In this document: one piece after another, positions 1 through 10,904 of the stretch | How positions within the stretch are numbered: the stretch's first letter is position 1 | Layout of the letters: the number at the start of each line of letters is the position of its first letter | NCBI RefSeq assembly: GCF_901933205.1 | Contig: NC_044591.1 | Coordinates: forward strand, 2,453,501-2,517,500 | Source of the DNA: Camarhynchus parvulus | Lineage: Eukaryota > Chordata > Aves > Passeriformes > Thraupidae | Length of the DNA stretch: 64,000 bases | Direction of reading: 5' to 3' | Notes under the pieces: generated by a model | Seen by the model: only the letters and a program-made list of their open reading frames with translations | The model's database searches: none | Told to the model about the DNA's origin: nothing | Position numbers and translations under genes: made by a program

Positions 1-549
1 TGCAGGCCTCAGTTTGCTTTCACCTGGAGGGGCGTGCAGTACACCTGGAACCGACTGCCCCAGGGCTGGAAGCACAGCCCCACCATCTGCCATGGACTGA
101 TCCAGGCTGCACTGGAAAAGGGTGAGGCTCCAGAACACCTGCAGTACATGGATGACATCATTGTGTGGGGGAACACAGCAATGGAAGTATTTGAGAAAGG
201 AGAGAGGATCATCCAGATTCCCCTGGAAGCTGACTTCACCATCAAGAAGAACAAAGTCAAGGGACCTGCCCGAGAGATCCAGTGCCTGGAAGTAAAGTGG
301 CAAGATGGACGGCATCAGATTCCCACTGAGGTCATCAACAAGATCACTGCGATGTCTCCACCAAACAGCAAGAAGGAAACACCAGCTTTTCCTAGGCACC
401 ACAGGATTTTGGAGAATGCACATTCCCGAGGAAAGCCAGATTGTGAGCCCTTTCTACCTGGTCACCCGCAAAAAAGAACGATTTCCACTGGGGCCCTGAA
501 CAGCAACAAGCCTTTGCCCAGATCAAGCAGGAGATCGCTCATGCAGTAG
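1..549 (+). pseudogene. ERV-L-like pol, reverse transcriptase part (5' end off the window)
   Basis: This is the C-terminal half of a retroviral reverse transcriptase, entered from the left edge of the window. The LPQGW motif lies near 55-69 and the catalytic YMDD box near 147-158, followed by the thumb segment. The frame is open from 34 but loses register near 380: the conserved continuation (LFLGTTGFW) then runs in a second frame to about 480, and the next part moves to a third. The open frame ends in TAG at 547-549. The motif context resembles ERV-L (class III) elements more than alpha- or gammaretroviruses; that assignment is by recollection of family motifs. The copy is a fossil and cannot encode an intact enzyme. 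Confidence 0.88.
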
Positions 550-1609
550 CCCTTGGCCCAGTCAGGACAGGAGCAGAGGTGAAGAACGTGCTCTACTCTG
601 CAGCTGGGTACAATGGCTTGTCCTGGAGCCTTTGGCAGAAGCTGCCTGGGGAGACTCGGAGCCGACCACTGGGATTCTGGAGCCGAAGTTACAGAGGGTC
701 CGAAGCCAACTCCACTCCCACAGAGAAGGAAATCTTGGCTGCCTATGAAGGAGTCCAGGCTGCCTCAGAGGTAATAGGCACTGAAGCACAACTCCTCCTG
801 GCAGCCCGACTACCAGTGCTGGGGTGGATGTTCAAAGCAAAGGTTCCCACCACGCACCACGCCACCGACACCACATGGAGCAAATGGATTGCTCTTATCA
901 CACAGCGCGCCCGTATTGGAAACCCGAATGGCCCTGGGATTCTGGAAATAATTACAAACTGGCCGGAAGGTGAGAACTTTGGTCTGACTGATGAAGAGGA
1001 ACAAGAACGTGACACGGGCTGAAGAAGCTCCTCCATATAACCAGCTGCCCGCAGAGGAAATGCGATACGCTCCTTTTCACTGATGGTTCCTGTTGCATCG
1101 TAGGGATGAACCGGAAGTGGAAAGCAGCCGTATGGAGCCCCACAAGACAAGTTGCACAAGCTACCGATGGAGAAGGTGGGTCAAGCCAACTTGCTGAACT
1201 CAAAGCTGTTCAGCTGGCCCTGGACATTGCTGAGAGAGAGAAGTGGCCAAAGCTCTACCTTTACACTGATTCGTGGAAGGTAGCCAATGCTCTGTGGGGA
1301 TGGCTGGAAAGGTGGAAAAAGGCCAACTGGCAGCGTAGGGGAAAACCGATCTGGGCTGCTGATGAATGGAAAGACATTGCCGCTCGGTTAGAGAAGCTAC
1401 CTGTGAAAGTCCGTCATGTTGATGCCCATGTCCCCAAGAGTCGGGCTAATGAGGAACACCGAAACAATGAGCAGGTAGATCTGGCAGCAAAAATAGAGGT
1501 GTCAAAGATAGACTTAGATTGGCAACATAGGGGGGAGTTGTTCTTAGCTCGATGGGCCCATGCTGCCTCAGGTCATCAGGGTAGAGATGCCACCTATAAG
1601 TGGGCATGA
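550..1609 (+). pseudogene. ERV-L-like pol, connection and RNase H part
   Basis: The connection domain is open in one frame from about 579 to 1022 (it includes RPLGFWSRSY). It shifts frame near 1010-1070, after which RNase H runs from about 1075 to 1609. The RNase H acidic residues are visible: TDGS (first D), AELKA (E), YTDSW (second D), and a late D in the NEQVDLA stretch. The C-terminal end carries HAASGHQ, the start of the integrase zinc-binding HHCC domain. An in-frame TGA at 1607-1609 stands where the family has arginine; CGA to TGA is the usual CpG decay. Upstream frameshifts and this stop make it a pseudogene. Confidence 0.88.
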
Positions 1610-1618
1610 GACCGAGGG

Positions 1619-2407
1619 GTGGATCTAACCATGGACAGCATTTCTCAGGTTATCCATGACTGTGAGATGTGCGCTGCCATCAAACAGGCCAAGCAAGTGA
1701 AGCTGCTCTGGTATGGTGGGCGGTGGTCCAAGTACAAGTATGGGGAGGCCTGGCAGATTGACTACATCACACTGCCCCAGACACGCCAAGGCAAGCGCTA
1801 CGTGCTGACCATGGTGGAAGCCACCACTGGATGGCTGGAGACCCACCCTGTGCCTCATGCCACTGCCAGGAACACCATCCTGGGCCTGGAAAAGCAAATC
1901 CTGTGGAGACATGGCACCCCTGAGAGAATTGAGTCAGATAATGGGACTCATTTCAAGAATGGCCTTATCAACACCTGGGCCAGGGAACATGGCATTGAAT
2001 GGATATATCATATCCCCTATCATGCACCAGCTGCCGGGAAAGTTGAACAGTGCAATGGACTACTTAAAACTACCCTGAAAGCACTCGGGGGGGGGACTTT
2101 TAGAAATTGGGAAATGAACCTAGCAAAAGCCACCTGGATGGTCAACACCAGAGGGTCCATAAATCGAGCTGGTCCTGCCCAGTCTGAACCACTGCACACA
2201 GTGGATGGAGATAAAGTCCCTGTTGTACACATGAAAGGTATTTTAGGAAAGACTGTTTGGATTACTCCCACCTCAGGCAAAGATAAACCCATCCGTGGAA
2301 TTGTTTTTGCTCAAGGACCTGGTTGCACTTGGTGGGTAATGCAGAAAGATGGAGAAAGCCGTTGTGTACCACAGGGAAACCTAGTCTTAAGTGAGGACTG
2401 TGTGTAA
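1619..2407 (+). pseudogene. ERV-L-like pol, integrase part, largely open
   Basis: About 262 codons are open in the same frame as the RNase H segment, separated from it only by the TGA at 1607. The CxxC half of the HHCC zinc domain is present (CEMCAAIK). The catalytic DDE residues are readable: D in WQIDY, D in ESDNGTHF, and E in GKVEQCNG. The C-terminal DNA-binding region ends in TAA at 2405-2407. No dUTPase-like region is seen before the end. This is the best preserved part of the provirus. A few non-coding bases separate its end from the polypurine tract. Confidence 0.88.
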
Positions 2408-2452
2408 GGTTTGGGTTTTGTTTGTTTGTTTTTTTTGTGATACAGATGGAAA

Positions 2453-2467
2453 TAGGAAAAGGGGTGG
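2453..2467 (+). other. Polypurine tract of the ERV-L-like provirus
   Basis: A purine run (AGGAAAAGGGGTGG) sits just before the TG that opens the 3' LTR, which is the expected place for the plus-strand primer of a retroviral element. Its position supports the LTR start at 2472. Confidence 0.7.
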
Positions 2468-2471
2468 ATAA

Positions 2472-3147
2472 TGTTGAAGATTGCATGCAAGATGTTTTCC
2501 ATTACCATCTGTATGGCTGATTACCTTGTCAAGTGAGCAGTTTGCCTTATCTCTCTCTTTGAATGACCACATTCACACCTTCCTCGGGAGGGGACCTCCG
2601 CTGATAACAGACTATTGAATATCAGTGCATGACTGATAAGAACTATAACATCCCATTGTGAGATGCTCCGCCCAGAGGGAGGAGCCAAGCACTGCTACCC
2701 CATATACTCCAAGATTCTGAAATTGCAGTTTCAGTTTATTTCTCCACGAGATTCCCCAGAGGAACAGCAGCTACCTTTTCCTCCTGGATCTTCAGAGGAA
2801 GACTACATCCTTCTCTACAGAACCCCCTTGCTCCAACAGAACCACACCTGATACTTCAGAGGACTGCAGCCACATTTTCAATCGGACTGCCACCAGCATC
2901 CTGACCAACAGGGTGTCAGGTTGGGTTCTGACTCTGTCAGTGTTGTTCCAGTGGACTGTATTGTTTATTTTATTCTTTTTATTTCTTCCCTATTAAAGAA
3001 CTGTTATTGCCTGCTCCCATATCTTTGCCTGAGAGCCCCTTAATTTAAAATTGTAGCAATTCAGAGGGGTGGGGAGGGTTTACATTCTCAATTTCAGGGG
3101 AGGCTCCTGCCTTCCTCAGCAGACTCCTGTCTTTCCAAACCAAGACA
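2472..3147 (+). mobile_element. 3' LTR of the ERV-L-like provirus
   Basis: This 676-bp LTR begins TGTTGAAG and ends AAGACA. It has a TATA-like stretch (CATATACTCC, near 2700) and ATTAAAGAACTG near 2991 as a poly(A)-signal candidate. The boundaries were set by comparison with two other copies in this window (38470-39119 on the minus strand and 41532-42206 on the plus strand). All three share the TG...ACA ends and the segments ACATCCCATT, GAGGAGCCAAGCA and GTCAGTGTTGTT. The polypurine tract lies immediately upstream. The 5' LTR is outside the window. Confidence 0.9.
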
Positions 3148-3197
3148 GCCTGGCAGCCAATCAAGGCAGAGAAGGCCTCCACGGTAGGACTGTGAAT

Positions 3198-4073
3198 CAC
3201 ACACACACAGACACACCCACACGCAGAGACACATGCACACACAGACACACACACCCACACACAGACACACACACACACACACCACACACACCCACACATA
3301 CACATCCACATGCACACCCACACACGCACAGACACACCCACAACCACAGACACACACATGCACATACACACACACACAGAGACCCACACACCCACACACA
3401 GACACACGCGCATGCACACACATGCGCGCACACAGACACAGACATGTGCACACAGACACACACGCACACCCACAGACATCCACACAACCACACACACGCA
3501 CACACACATGCATACACACCCACACAGAGACCCACAGACCCACAGATGCACACACACCCACACACAGACCCACAGACCCACACACAGACACACGCACACA
3601 CACACAGACACACGCACACACACCCACACACAGACCCACAGACCCACACACAGACACACGCACACCCACAGACATCCACACAACCACACACACGCACACA
3701 CACATGAATACACACCCACACGCATACACACCCACACAGAGACCCACAGACCCACAGATGCACACACACCCACACACAGACCCACAGACCCACACACAGA
3801 CACACGCGCACACACACAGACACACGCACACACACACAGACACACGCACACACACCCACACACAGACCCACACACAGACACACGCACACACACACACCCA
3901 CACACGCACACAGACACACAGACACATGCGCGCGCACACACACGCACACCCACCCAAACACCCACACGCACACATACACATCCACATGCACACCCACACA
4001 CGCACACAGACACACGCAAACACAGACACATGCACACTCACACCCACAAACACACCCACACACACACACACAC
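3198..4073. repeat. CA-rich tandem array with higher-order duplication
   Basis: Nearly 0.9 kb of CACA dinucleotides is interrupted by AGA, CCC, CGC and ATG variants. A larger unit is duplicated: the block beginning CCCACAGACATCC at 3469 recurs at 3665, a 196-bp period, and the following 100 or more bases match with small differences. The array begins 50 bp after the 3' LTR. Long open frames cross it on both strands only because the repeat contains few stop codons; they are not genes. Confidence 0.95.
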
Positions 4074-4309
4074 CCTCCGCCATTTTGCCAGTGGGGCAAA
4101 GGCCCGTGTGCCGGCAAAGAATGCCCAGGAAATGAGACTGTGGGAGGAACGTTAGCACACAAAAGCAGCTAAATGCAACACAACAGGACCCATTTGCTTT
4201 GGGTACCTTGGAGGGAGGGGGGTTTGCCTGTAGGGTCCGCTCAGCCCTTCTCCCTCCTTCTCGCCTTTTCCTCCCTATGGTCCTGCTTCCCTCCTTCACC
4301 GTTCCCAAA

Positions 4310-4650
4310 AAACCAGCTCGCCATCGCGACGACCTGGTGCTCTGCTGCCTCCCCAGTGCAGCAGGCGCTACTGCAGCCAGCTGGCCCTCATGCTTCCCAG
4401 GCACGGCCGCCGCCAGCCTGCCCCCAGCCGCGCCCGCAGCCCCAGCCTGCTTGCCGCTGCGTTTGGGGCGCTGTCGCCGCACGGACCTGCCGCACCGGCT
4501 GTGCTAGTGCCCGGTGCCCGGCCTGTCGCCGCCGCCCGCACCCAACCGCAACCATCGCCCACCGCCGCCGCGCCCCGACCCCGAACACCCACGGCTGCTC
4601 CAGGGGCGCCCCCGCCCTCCTGTCAACCCGCTCTGCCCCACGGAAGGAAC
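4310..4650. other. CpG-rich block of unknown role
   Basis: This stretch is dense in CCG, GCC and CGC with many CpG dinucleotides, unlike the AT-richer flanks. It could be a CpG-island promoter (the plus-strand candidate exon at 7497 lies downstream), or the GC-rich part of an unrecognised LTR, since a polypyrimidine stretch and an AATAAA follow at 4790-4880. The open frames within it are proline, alanine and arginine low-complexity and match nothing I know. Confidence 0.5.
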
Positions 4651-4874
4651 AAGCAGTCTGCTACTGTTTGGAAATCGTGCCCGGCCCACCACAGGAGTTA
4701 TGGAGATGCAACGCGGTTCACAGCACACACGCTTTGCCTGCTAAGCTGATGCCGACAGACCACCTGGGTTCTTGTGGTAATGCTGTCCCTGTCTTCTGTT
4801 TCTTTTTCCTTCTCTCTTTTCCTCTCTCTGCTCCTTTTCCTATCCCCCTTAGTAGGAACACTTAACTTTTTATC

Positions 4875-4880
4875 AATAAA
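4875..4880 (+). promoter_or_regulatory. Possible poly(A) signal AATAAA
   Basis: The sequence TATCAATAAACAG lies 230 bp after the CpG-rich block and after a pyrimidine-rich stretch. It could belong to a retroelement ending here or to an unrecognised transcript. Nothing else in 4650-5190 looks coding. Confidence 0.3.
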
Positions 4881-5194
4881 CAGTTCTCAGATATACTGTT
4901 GCATTTGTATTTTATTTTAGTCCAAAAAATCTATCAGAAGAATCCTCCCCCTTTTATAGCAGAACAGGACGATACCTGTTACTGCATTTTCTCCCCCCTT
5001 TTTTTTAAACTTTTTTTCCTTACAAGTTTCACCTATATGTGCTCTCCTGCCTATCCCAAAGAGCTCAGATCACTGCCTTTCTCTCCAAAATGTCTGGTCC
5101 TGCTCATCAACTGTTGGGACCACTCTCAGCTTGGAGAACAATGAGAAGCCTTCTGTCACTTGCATAGCACAGGTGTCAGTTCTTCCCATCTGTT

Positions 5195-6395
5195 CACAGA
5201 ATCACAGAATAGTTATGGTTGGAAGCGACCTCTGGAGATCATTTAGTTCAACCTCCCTGTCATGGCGGGATCACCCAGAGCAAGTGACACAGGAACTCGT
5301 CCAGGGGGATTTGGACTGTCTCCCGAGAGGGGGAGACTCCACACCCTCCCTGGGCAGCCAGTTCCAGTTGTCTGCCACCCTCAATGAAAAGAAGTTCTTC
5401 CTCATGTTGAGGTGGAGCTTCTTATGTTTTATTTTCTGGACATTGTTACTTGTTCTGTCACTGGGCAGCATTGAACAGTCTGGCACCATCCTCTTGGCAT
5501 CTTCCTTTGAGATATTTGTATGCATTAATGATCCATTCTCAGTCTTCTCCAGACTATCCAGGTCCAGCTCCTACAGTCTCTCCTAAAAAGAGAAATGCTG
5601 CAGGCCACTCATCACCTTTGTAGCTTCTGCTGGACCCTCTCCAGTAGCCCCTTGTCCTTCTTGGGCAGAACCAGACACAGCACTCCAGGTGCTCCTCACC
5701 AAGGACAAGTGTAAGAGCAGGATGGTCACAGACCATCCTGGTCACAGTCTTCCCAATGCCCCCCAGGATCCAACTGATCCTCCTGACTGAGAGGACACAC
5801 TACCAGCTCATGGACAGCTTGTCATCACCCACCAAGATTCCCAGGGCCTTTTCAGCAGAGATGCTCTCCAGTTATTCAGCCCCCAAGCTGTTCTGGTACT
5901 AGGGATTATCCCTCCCCAGGTGCAGGACACTACACTTGCCCTTACTGAACCTCATTCAGTTTCTCTCCACCCAGTTCTCCAGTCTACAGAGGTCCTGCTG
6001 AATGGCAGCTCAGCCTTCAGGTATATCAGTCACTCCCTCCAGTTCTGTATCATCACCAAACCTGCTCAGGGCCTGTTCTATCCCTTCATCCAGGGCATTG
6101 ATAAATAAGTTGAATAAGTATTGATCCCTGGGGAATGCCACTCACTACAGACCCCCAGCCAGATTCTATTCCACTGTTCACAACTCTCTGCCATTCAGCC
6201 AGTTCTTGATCCATCTCACAGTCCATTTATCTAACCCACATTGCCTGAGCATACCTATGAGGATGTTGCAGGAGACCGTATCAAAAGCCTTGATGAAGCT
6301 GAGGTAGACACCATCCACTGCTCTCCCCTCGTCAACCCATCCTGCCTTGCCATCATAGAAGGCTTTCAGATTGGTCCTAACGGATTGTTGAGGGA
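5195..6395 (-). mobile_element. CR1 LINE, 3' portion with part of ORF2
   Basis: The plus strand shows the reverse complement of the classic CR1 tail (CACAGAATCACAGAATAG at 5195), so the element runs on the minus strand. Reading that way, 6395-6180 encodes part of the reverse transcriptase: KAFDTVSCNIL and GLDKWTVRWIKNWLNG are recognisable CR1 ORF2 motifs. Downstream are the remaining ORF2 and the 3' UTR, ending in the ATTCTGTG-type octamer repeats. Stops and shifts break the frame. The 5' end is truncated near 6395, as is usual for CR1. About 1.2 kb remains, the longest CR1 in the window. Confidence 0.93.
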
Positions 6396-7496
6396 TGTCA
6401 TTTGAGTTGTGATTTTCCTTCACCTGCAGGAAATTTGTGTTTCTGTGTTTCTCCTACATCAGGCTCCAAGCTAAACCATGAATTTGCAAGGTCATCTCCT
6501 CTCTTTATTTTTTTCTTGGTCAGACAATAACTGCTGTGATGTCCAGCAGCCTGATGTGCCACAAGCTTCTCCATAGCTCCACAGTACATTTGTTTGCCTG
6601 TCAGACATTTCAGCCATTCTCTGAATGTCCTAAAGCTCTTCCTCAAGTTATTCACTCACTCAGGTATATAAACTCTCATATAAGATCATCTCTCTCATTG
6701 AGGACGCAGACTTCAGAGAGTTCCCCTACCTTAAACATAAAAGAAACTAATCCAACAGCTCCTCCTGCGCTCTAATAAGCACCTGAACTCCTTAATTAGT
6801 TTCTCTCATTTCTAAAGATCTGTCCTTTTATAGACGAAACTCTGCTAGTGAACCTGCTGATGTATTTTCCTCTTTAATTCACACTGACCTGCCTCTAGAT
6901 CCCTTAGTCTGAAGTCCTCTTCTGAGAAAACACAAGAAGAGGTACAAGAGCAGCATCCTTCAGGGAGCTTCTGCAGTAACCTACCACTGCTCCCAAGCAG
7001 AAGAAATGTCCCTGGCAGTGGGAGATGGAGTGGTGACATTTTAAGACTTATTTTGATACCACCAGGTGAGACAATTAGAAAACATCCCCCAATTCTGCCT
7101 GGAGCAGGATTTTTCCATTCCCAGTGTAACCAGTTAAAATTCCTGCAGTGGCAAACAACCTGCTTGTACTATCCCTAATACCTGTCTGAGGTCTGAAGCA
7201 GCTTGGTTTGAGCATCAAGGTCTGCAGGCACTGAAGTCAAAAGGGAGAGAAACCACATAGCTCAGAATACCCAGGTGCCTTCTAGAAGAGAGCCTAAACA
7301 GAAGGAAAAGGCTGATGTTTCTACTACCTACTCTGATTTTCTGGGTTCAGTGCTGTATTGTGGAATGATCTCTGAACTCTGAAACAAACTAAGCGGTCTG
7401 GTGCATCATGCAGGAGAAGTTACCCACTCTGTATCCACTTAATTTCTCTTAAATGATAACCTGTATCCAAATCCTCTGTCCCTTCCCAATGACAGA
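6396..7496. other. Non-coding stretch between the CR1 and the candidate exon
   Basis: No ORF with splice signals, no RNA gene and no repeat that I recognise is present in this 1.1 kb. The last 25 bases (7472-7496) are a pyrimidine-rich splice-acceptor tract for the exon that follows. Confidence 0.5.
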
Positions 7497-7782
7497 AACA
7501 CCAAAAAAGCCACAGAAGTTGAGCACTCAAAAAAGAGAAAGGCCAAATTCAAAGGTTATCCAGAAAAAACAGAGATTTACAAAGATGCTTCACAAAACAT
7601 CATGTACTGGTTTTCCAGCAAAGAAAATCAAACTTGCTCCATTGCACAGCTCAGACCAGGTACAGAAAGAATCCTGTTGCCATGAAAAAAGGCTGTTCCA
7701 TGAGAAAGTCTACTTGCTGAATGAGTGTGTAGCTAATGACACAGTGACAGTGAGAAGAAAAAGGAAAGCCTCATCTTTATGA
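7497..7782 (+). CDS. Candidate 3'-terminal coding exon, basic C terminus, unidentified
   Basis: A strong acceptor (TCCCTTCCCAATGACAG) precedes an open frame of about 95 codons that ends in TGA at 7780-7782. The peptide is rich in lysine and arginine (for example KKPQKLSTQKRE, FPAKKIKLAPLH and the end VRRKRKASSL), as in nuclear or nucleic-acid-binding tails with nuclear-localisation-like clusters. A canonical AATAAA follows at 8028. No upstream exon was identified; the CpG-rich block at 4.3-4.65 kb is a possible promoter. The gene would converge with the minus-strand gene that ends at 9781. I do not recognise the family, and without homology a chance open frame cannot be excluded. Confidence 0.5.
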
Positions 7783-8027
7783 ACCTCTGGAAAACTAGAC
7801 CCCCATCCCTGCCAGCCCAGAGCTCCAGTGCAACACTGGATGAACCAGATAAGACAAAACCTTCAGAGGTGGCTGCTAATTCCAAGTTTGCTTTCCCAGT
7901 CCTACACCTGAGACACTGGGGATCCCACCCACATACATGCCATGGGCCCATTATTTTTATCAGTTTAACTTCTGGAATAATTAAACACTTTCCCACTTGT
8001 CTGGGGAAGAAGGAGTGCAATTAAACA

Positions 8028-8033
8028 AATAAA
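8028..8033 (+). promoter_or_regulatory. AATAAA poly(A) signal candidate for the 7497-7782 exon
   Basis: The signal lies 246 bp after the stop codon on the same strand, within an A-rich context (TTAAACAAATAAACC). That is a sensible 3' UTR length. Confidence 0.45.
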
Positions 8034-9780
8034 CCCCCCAAGGTCAGTCTACGCTTGGCAATTTCTCTCTTGTTTTCTTGCGCTGCAGCAGGACAGAGCT
8101 CTGCCCACAGTCTCACTGGAGTGCTCCCCAAACAGATCTGTCATTTGATGGAAACTGTGGGCTTAAACAAGAGCATGAAGGGATCCCATAGAGAGGAGCA
8201 GGATTTCATATTCGGAGCAGGGTTTGGGGGCTCTGTAGCAAATGGAGCAGACAGTGACTGGTGAGGATGAAAAGAAACACTTCTCCTCCACCAAACAAAG
8301 CAGGGGCTCAGCAGTACATGATGATGCAGTTACAGGCTGTATCCTGTTCCCAAGAAGCAGAATTATGATTGCAGAATGGTTTTGGTTTACGATTGGGGTG
8401 TTGTGTTTGTTTTTTTCAATGTGAAAGGAGAAAAAGAATTACTGAATTTTAACCATCTAATTCTATGAAGACAAAGAGAAGTGAGCAGGGAAAAAGTGAA
8501 GCCTTTAAAAGAAAGACTGCACTGCAACAGGAACAGGCATATATGAAGATCCTAATCTCCCCACTGCCAATGAAGCTCCAGGCCCCCAACATGGGTCTCT
8601 GCTGACAGCCACAATGCCCCCAGCAGATGCCAACTCCTTTGCTATACTTGCACCCTGCTCTCTCCTCTAACATCTCCATTCCAGACTCAGCTGTGTGCTT
8701 TCAGAGGCAAAAATTCATCAGACACCAGTCAAACCCCAGTCACACCAGTCACACCCCAGCCCACAAAGATAGGACAGATGCCTCTGTTGGCAATACCTTT
8801 TTAGGTACCCTATTCCAATCTGGGCCTGTTCTCAGGGATTCTCCATGCTGGATGTGGTGAGGGACCATGAGACCTTAATTGAGGGGCTTATGAGCTGGGC
8901 AGAAGTTCTCAGCCCACCTGTTGTGGCTCTGGTCAGGCTTACTCAGACAGAAAGCAGAGATCATTCATGCCACTGAGCACAATTTTCCACTTACTATAAT
9001 CCTGTGTCAGGGGAGCTAAATGATGTGACAAACCAGGACAGGAGGTCAAGCTGCATCCTGATCACAGCTTGTGAGGGCACCCTGTAATTTCCAGCTGCAC
9101 AGGGTACAGCTAGCTCCCCTCAAAGACAAAGGAAAGCAGGTTATAAACAGCATTTTGTCCTTTATGAATTCTGCAAATCAACATACAGAGTGCAGTTGCT
9201 TACAGAAAAGGAAAGCAACAGTCCTCTCCACCAACTGCTGCCTGCAACATATAAGAAATAAAACCAAATTATTTAGTAGATGCTCTAGTAGATGTTGCAG
9301 GCAACTGTGTGGTAAGAGTTGCAAAAATGACAGAAAGCTGGGAGACAGCCGAAAGGGAAGCTGATGGCCAGGAACTGACAAGCAGGTAGCAGAGAGGTAG
9401 TTAGTGGTTCTGTTCAAACTCCACTATAGAACCTTGTCCTTGGTCCCAAAAAGGCTTTTTCAGGGTATGAGGAACCAGGTACCTCCTCTGGCCCAGGCTC
9501 CCCTTGCAGGGGTAGTCTGACACTGATCCTGGTCTCCAGGTTGCCTTCACTGCTCAGTTTTCACTATTCCCACAGTCCAACACAGAAGGACCTGAGACCA
9601 CACACATGCAGTCAATGCTGTGCAAAAGGCAGGGAGAAGTGTCAGGTGAGGCTTGCCCATCATCTGGTACACTATGTGTATGATGCCACCTTGAAGACAC
9701 ACACAGCCCACCCTGTCCACACAGCTTGCCTATTTCAGATTTTTTTACCTGCTTCTCTGAGGCAGACAGGAATCCCTCTT
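8034..9780. other. Between two convergent candidate genes; probable 3' UTR of the minus-strand gene
   Basis: No exon-like frame was found. The right part must contain the 3' UTR of the minus-strand gene, which stops at 9781, but I could not choose a clear poly(A) signal on that strand. Confidence 0.4.
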
Positions 9781-9890
9781 CTACTGTCTCCAAAACTCTC
9801 TGATGGGGCTCAGCTGTGTCACGCTCCAGATCAGCTCCTCCCTGCAGCACAGCAAGAGAGCGGTCAGCGTCTCTTCATCAGCTATGCTCT
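9781..9890 (-). CDS. Terminal coding exon of the minus-strand gene
   Basis: The acceptor is textbook (CTGAATCTTTTTCCCCCTAG, reverse strand). With two bases completing the previous codon, the frame reads SIADEETLTALLLCCREEL and continues to a final EFWRQ and TAG at 9783-9781. The length of 110 bases is 2 plus 36 codons including the stop, matching the phase-1 donor of the exon at 10405-10627. The segment looks like an amphipathic helix and contains a CC pair. A second CAG further inside the exon (at 9842) would shift frame. Confidence 0.8.
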
Positions 9891-10404
9891 CTAGGGGGAA
9901 AAAGATTCAGAAACACAAGAAAAGAAATAAGTCTGTCTGAGGAAACTGACAGGTTCCTGAAGCGAGGGAGACTCTCTGAAAGATCTAAGTGAATAGCAAA
10001 GCTCATCCCAAGCACAAGCAGCAGAGGAAAATCACTTTACTATTCTCTTTAGACTCTGTGAAAGGAAAATGTCTCATTTATCTAACAGAGCACAAAGCCA
10101 TAAAGCAAGCTGGAAGTTAACACCAGGTTTGCAAGGCCACTGTTTTGTGTCAAACTCGAGAAAAAAGAAGTTTTCAACCCCAAGCCTCAGCTGTACTCAC
10201 ACTGGCTGCCAGCCATTAACCCAGCCCTTCAGGCAGCAGTGGGGAGAGCCCTGCACAGCTACACCTCCTGCTACAGGCAGAAATGCTCCAGGATCTTGGC
10301 CAGCACATGATAAACCTCCCACATCTAGATACAGGGTTTAATGCTACCTGCTCACTTTCGCAATTTCCTACCTGCTTGGGTGTTACCTGCACCCAATTTC
10401 CTAC

Positions 10405-10627
10405 CTGCTTGCTGTGGGGCTTCTCCACTGCCCTGTTCCCTCTCCAGCAAAGCCACCCTCAGCTCAGGATTTGTGTCTTGAAACAGCTTCAGAAAAGACA
10501 CAAGGGTCTGAGTGTCCAGGGGCTGAGCATCCCAAGTGTCACTATCCTGGGTGTGAGCACCCTTAACTTTGCCCAGCAGCTTCCTGAACACCGAATGATC
10601 CTCTGCCTTGGCCAGAGCAGCCAGAGC
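10405..10627 (-). CDS. Penultimate coding exon of the minus-strand gene
   Basis: An excellent acceptor (CATTTCTGTTCTGCTGTAG) opens a 74-codon frame beginning ALAALAKAEDHSVFRKLLGK. It passes LDTQTLVSFLKLFQ and ends EAPQQA before a CAG|GTAGG donor. The length of 223 bases gives phase 0 in and phase 1 out, which fits both neighbours. Composition is helical and charged. Downstream of the donor, further CAG|GT sites lie 18, 33 and 57 bases away, all in register. This is the best supported exon of the gene. Confidence 0.85.
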
Positions 10628-10904
10628 CTACAGCAGAACAGAAATGCAGGAAGATTTAGAGAGCAGAGTCAACTGCCCTATACAGACAGACACAACAGAC
10701 AGAACACTGGAGTTTAGGTCAGGGGACAAAAAATTAAACAGAACCAAAAATTAACCACACACACATAACACTGAATGCAAACTCTGGCCTGTGGCCACTC
10801 GCCCTGGGAAGCAGGGCAACAAGCCCTGCTGCCAGCCCTTATCCACATAGCAAATGCCATAAACTGGAACTGGATCCAGCACCAAACGTTTCTTCATGTC
10901 CAAC

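Noticed and set aside
3045..4482. Open frames of up to 462 codons on both strands across the CA-rich array
   Set aside because: They consist of Cys-Val or His-Thr low-complexity peptides dictated by the dinucleotide repeat and exist in several frames at once.
4172..4865. 230-codon frame over the CpG-rich block
   Set aside because: Proline, alanine and arginine low complexity with competing frames on both strands; no initiation or splice context.
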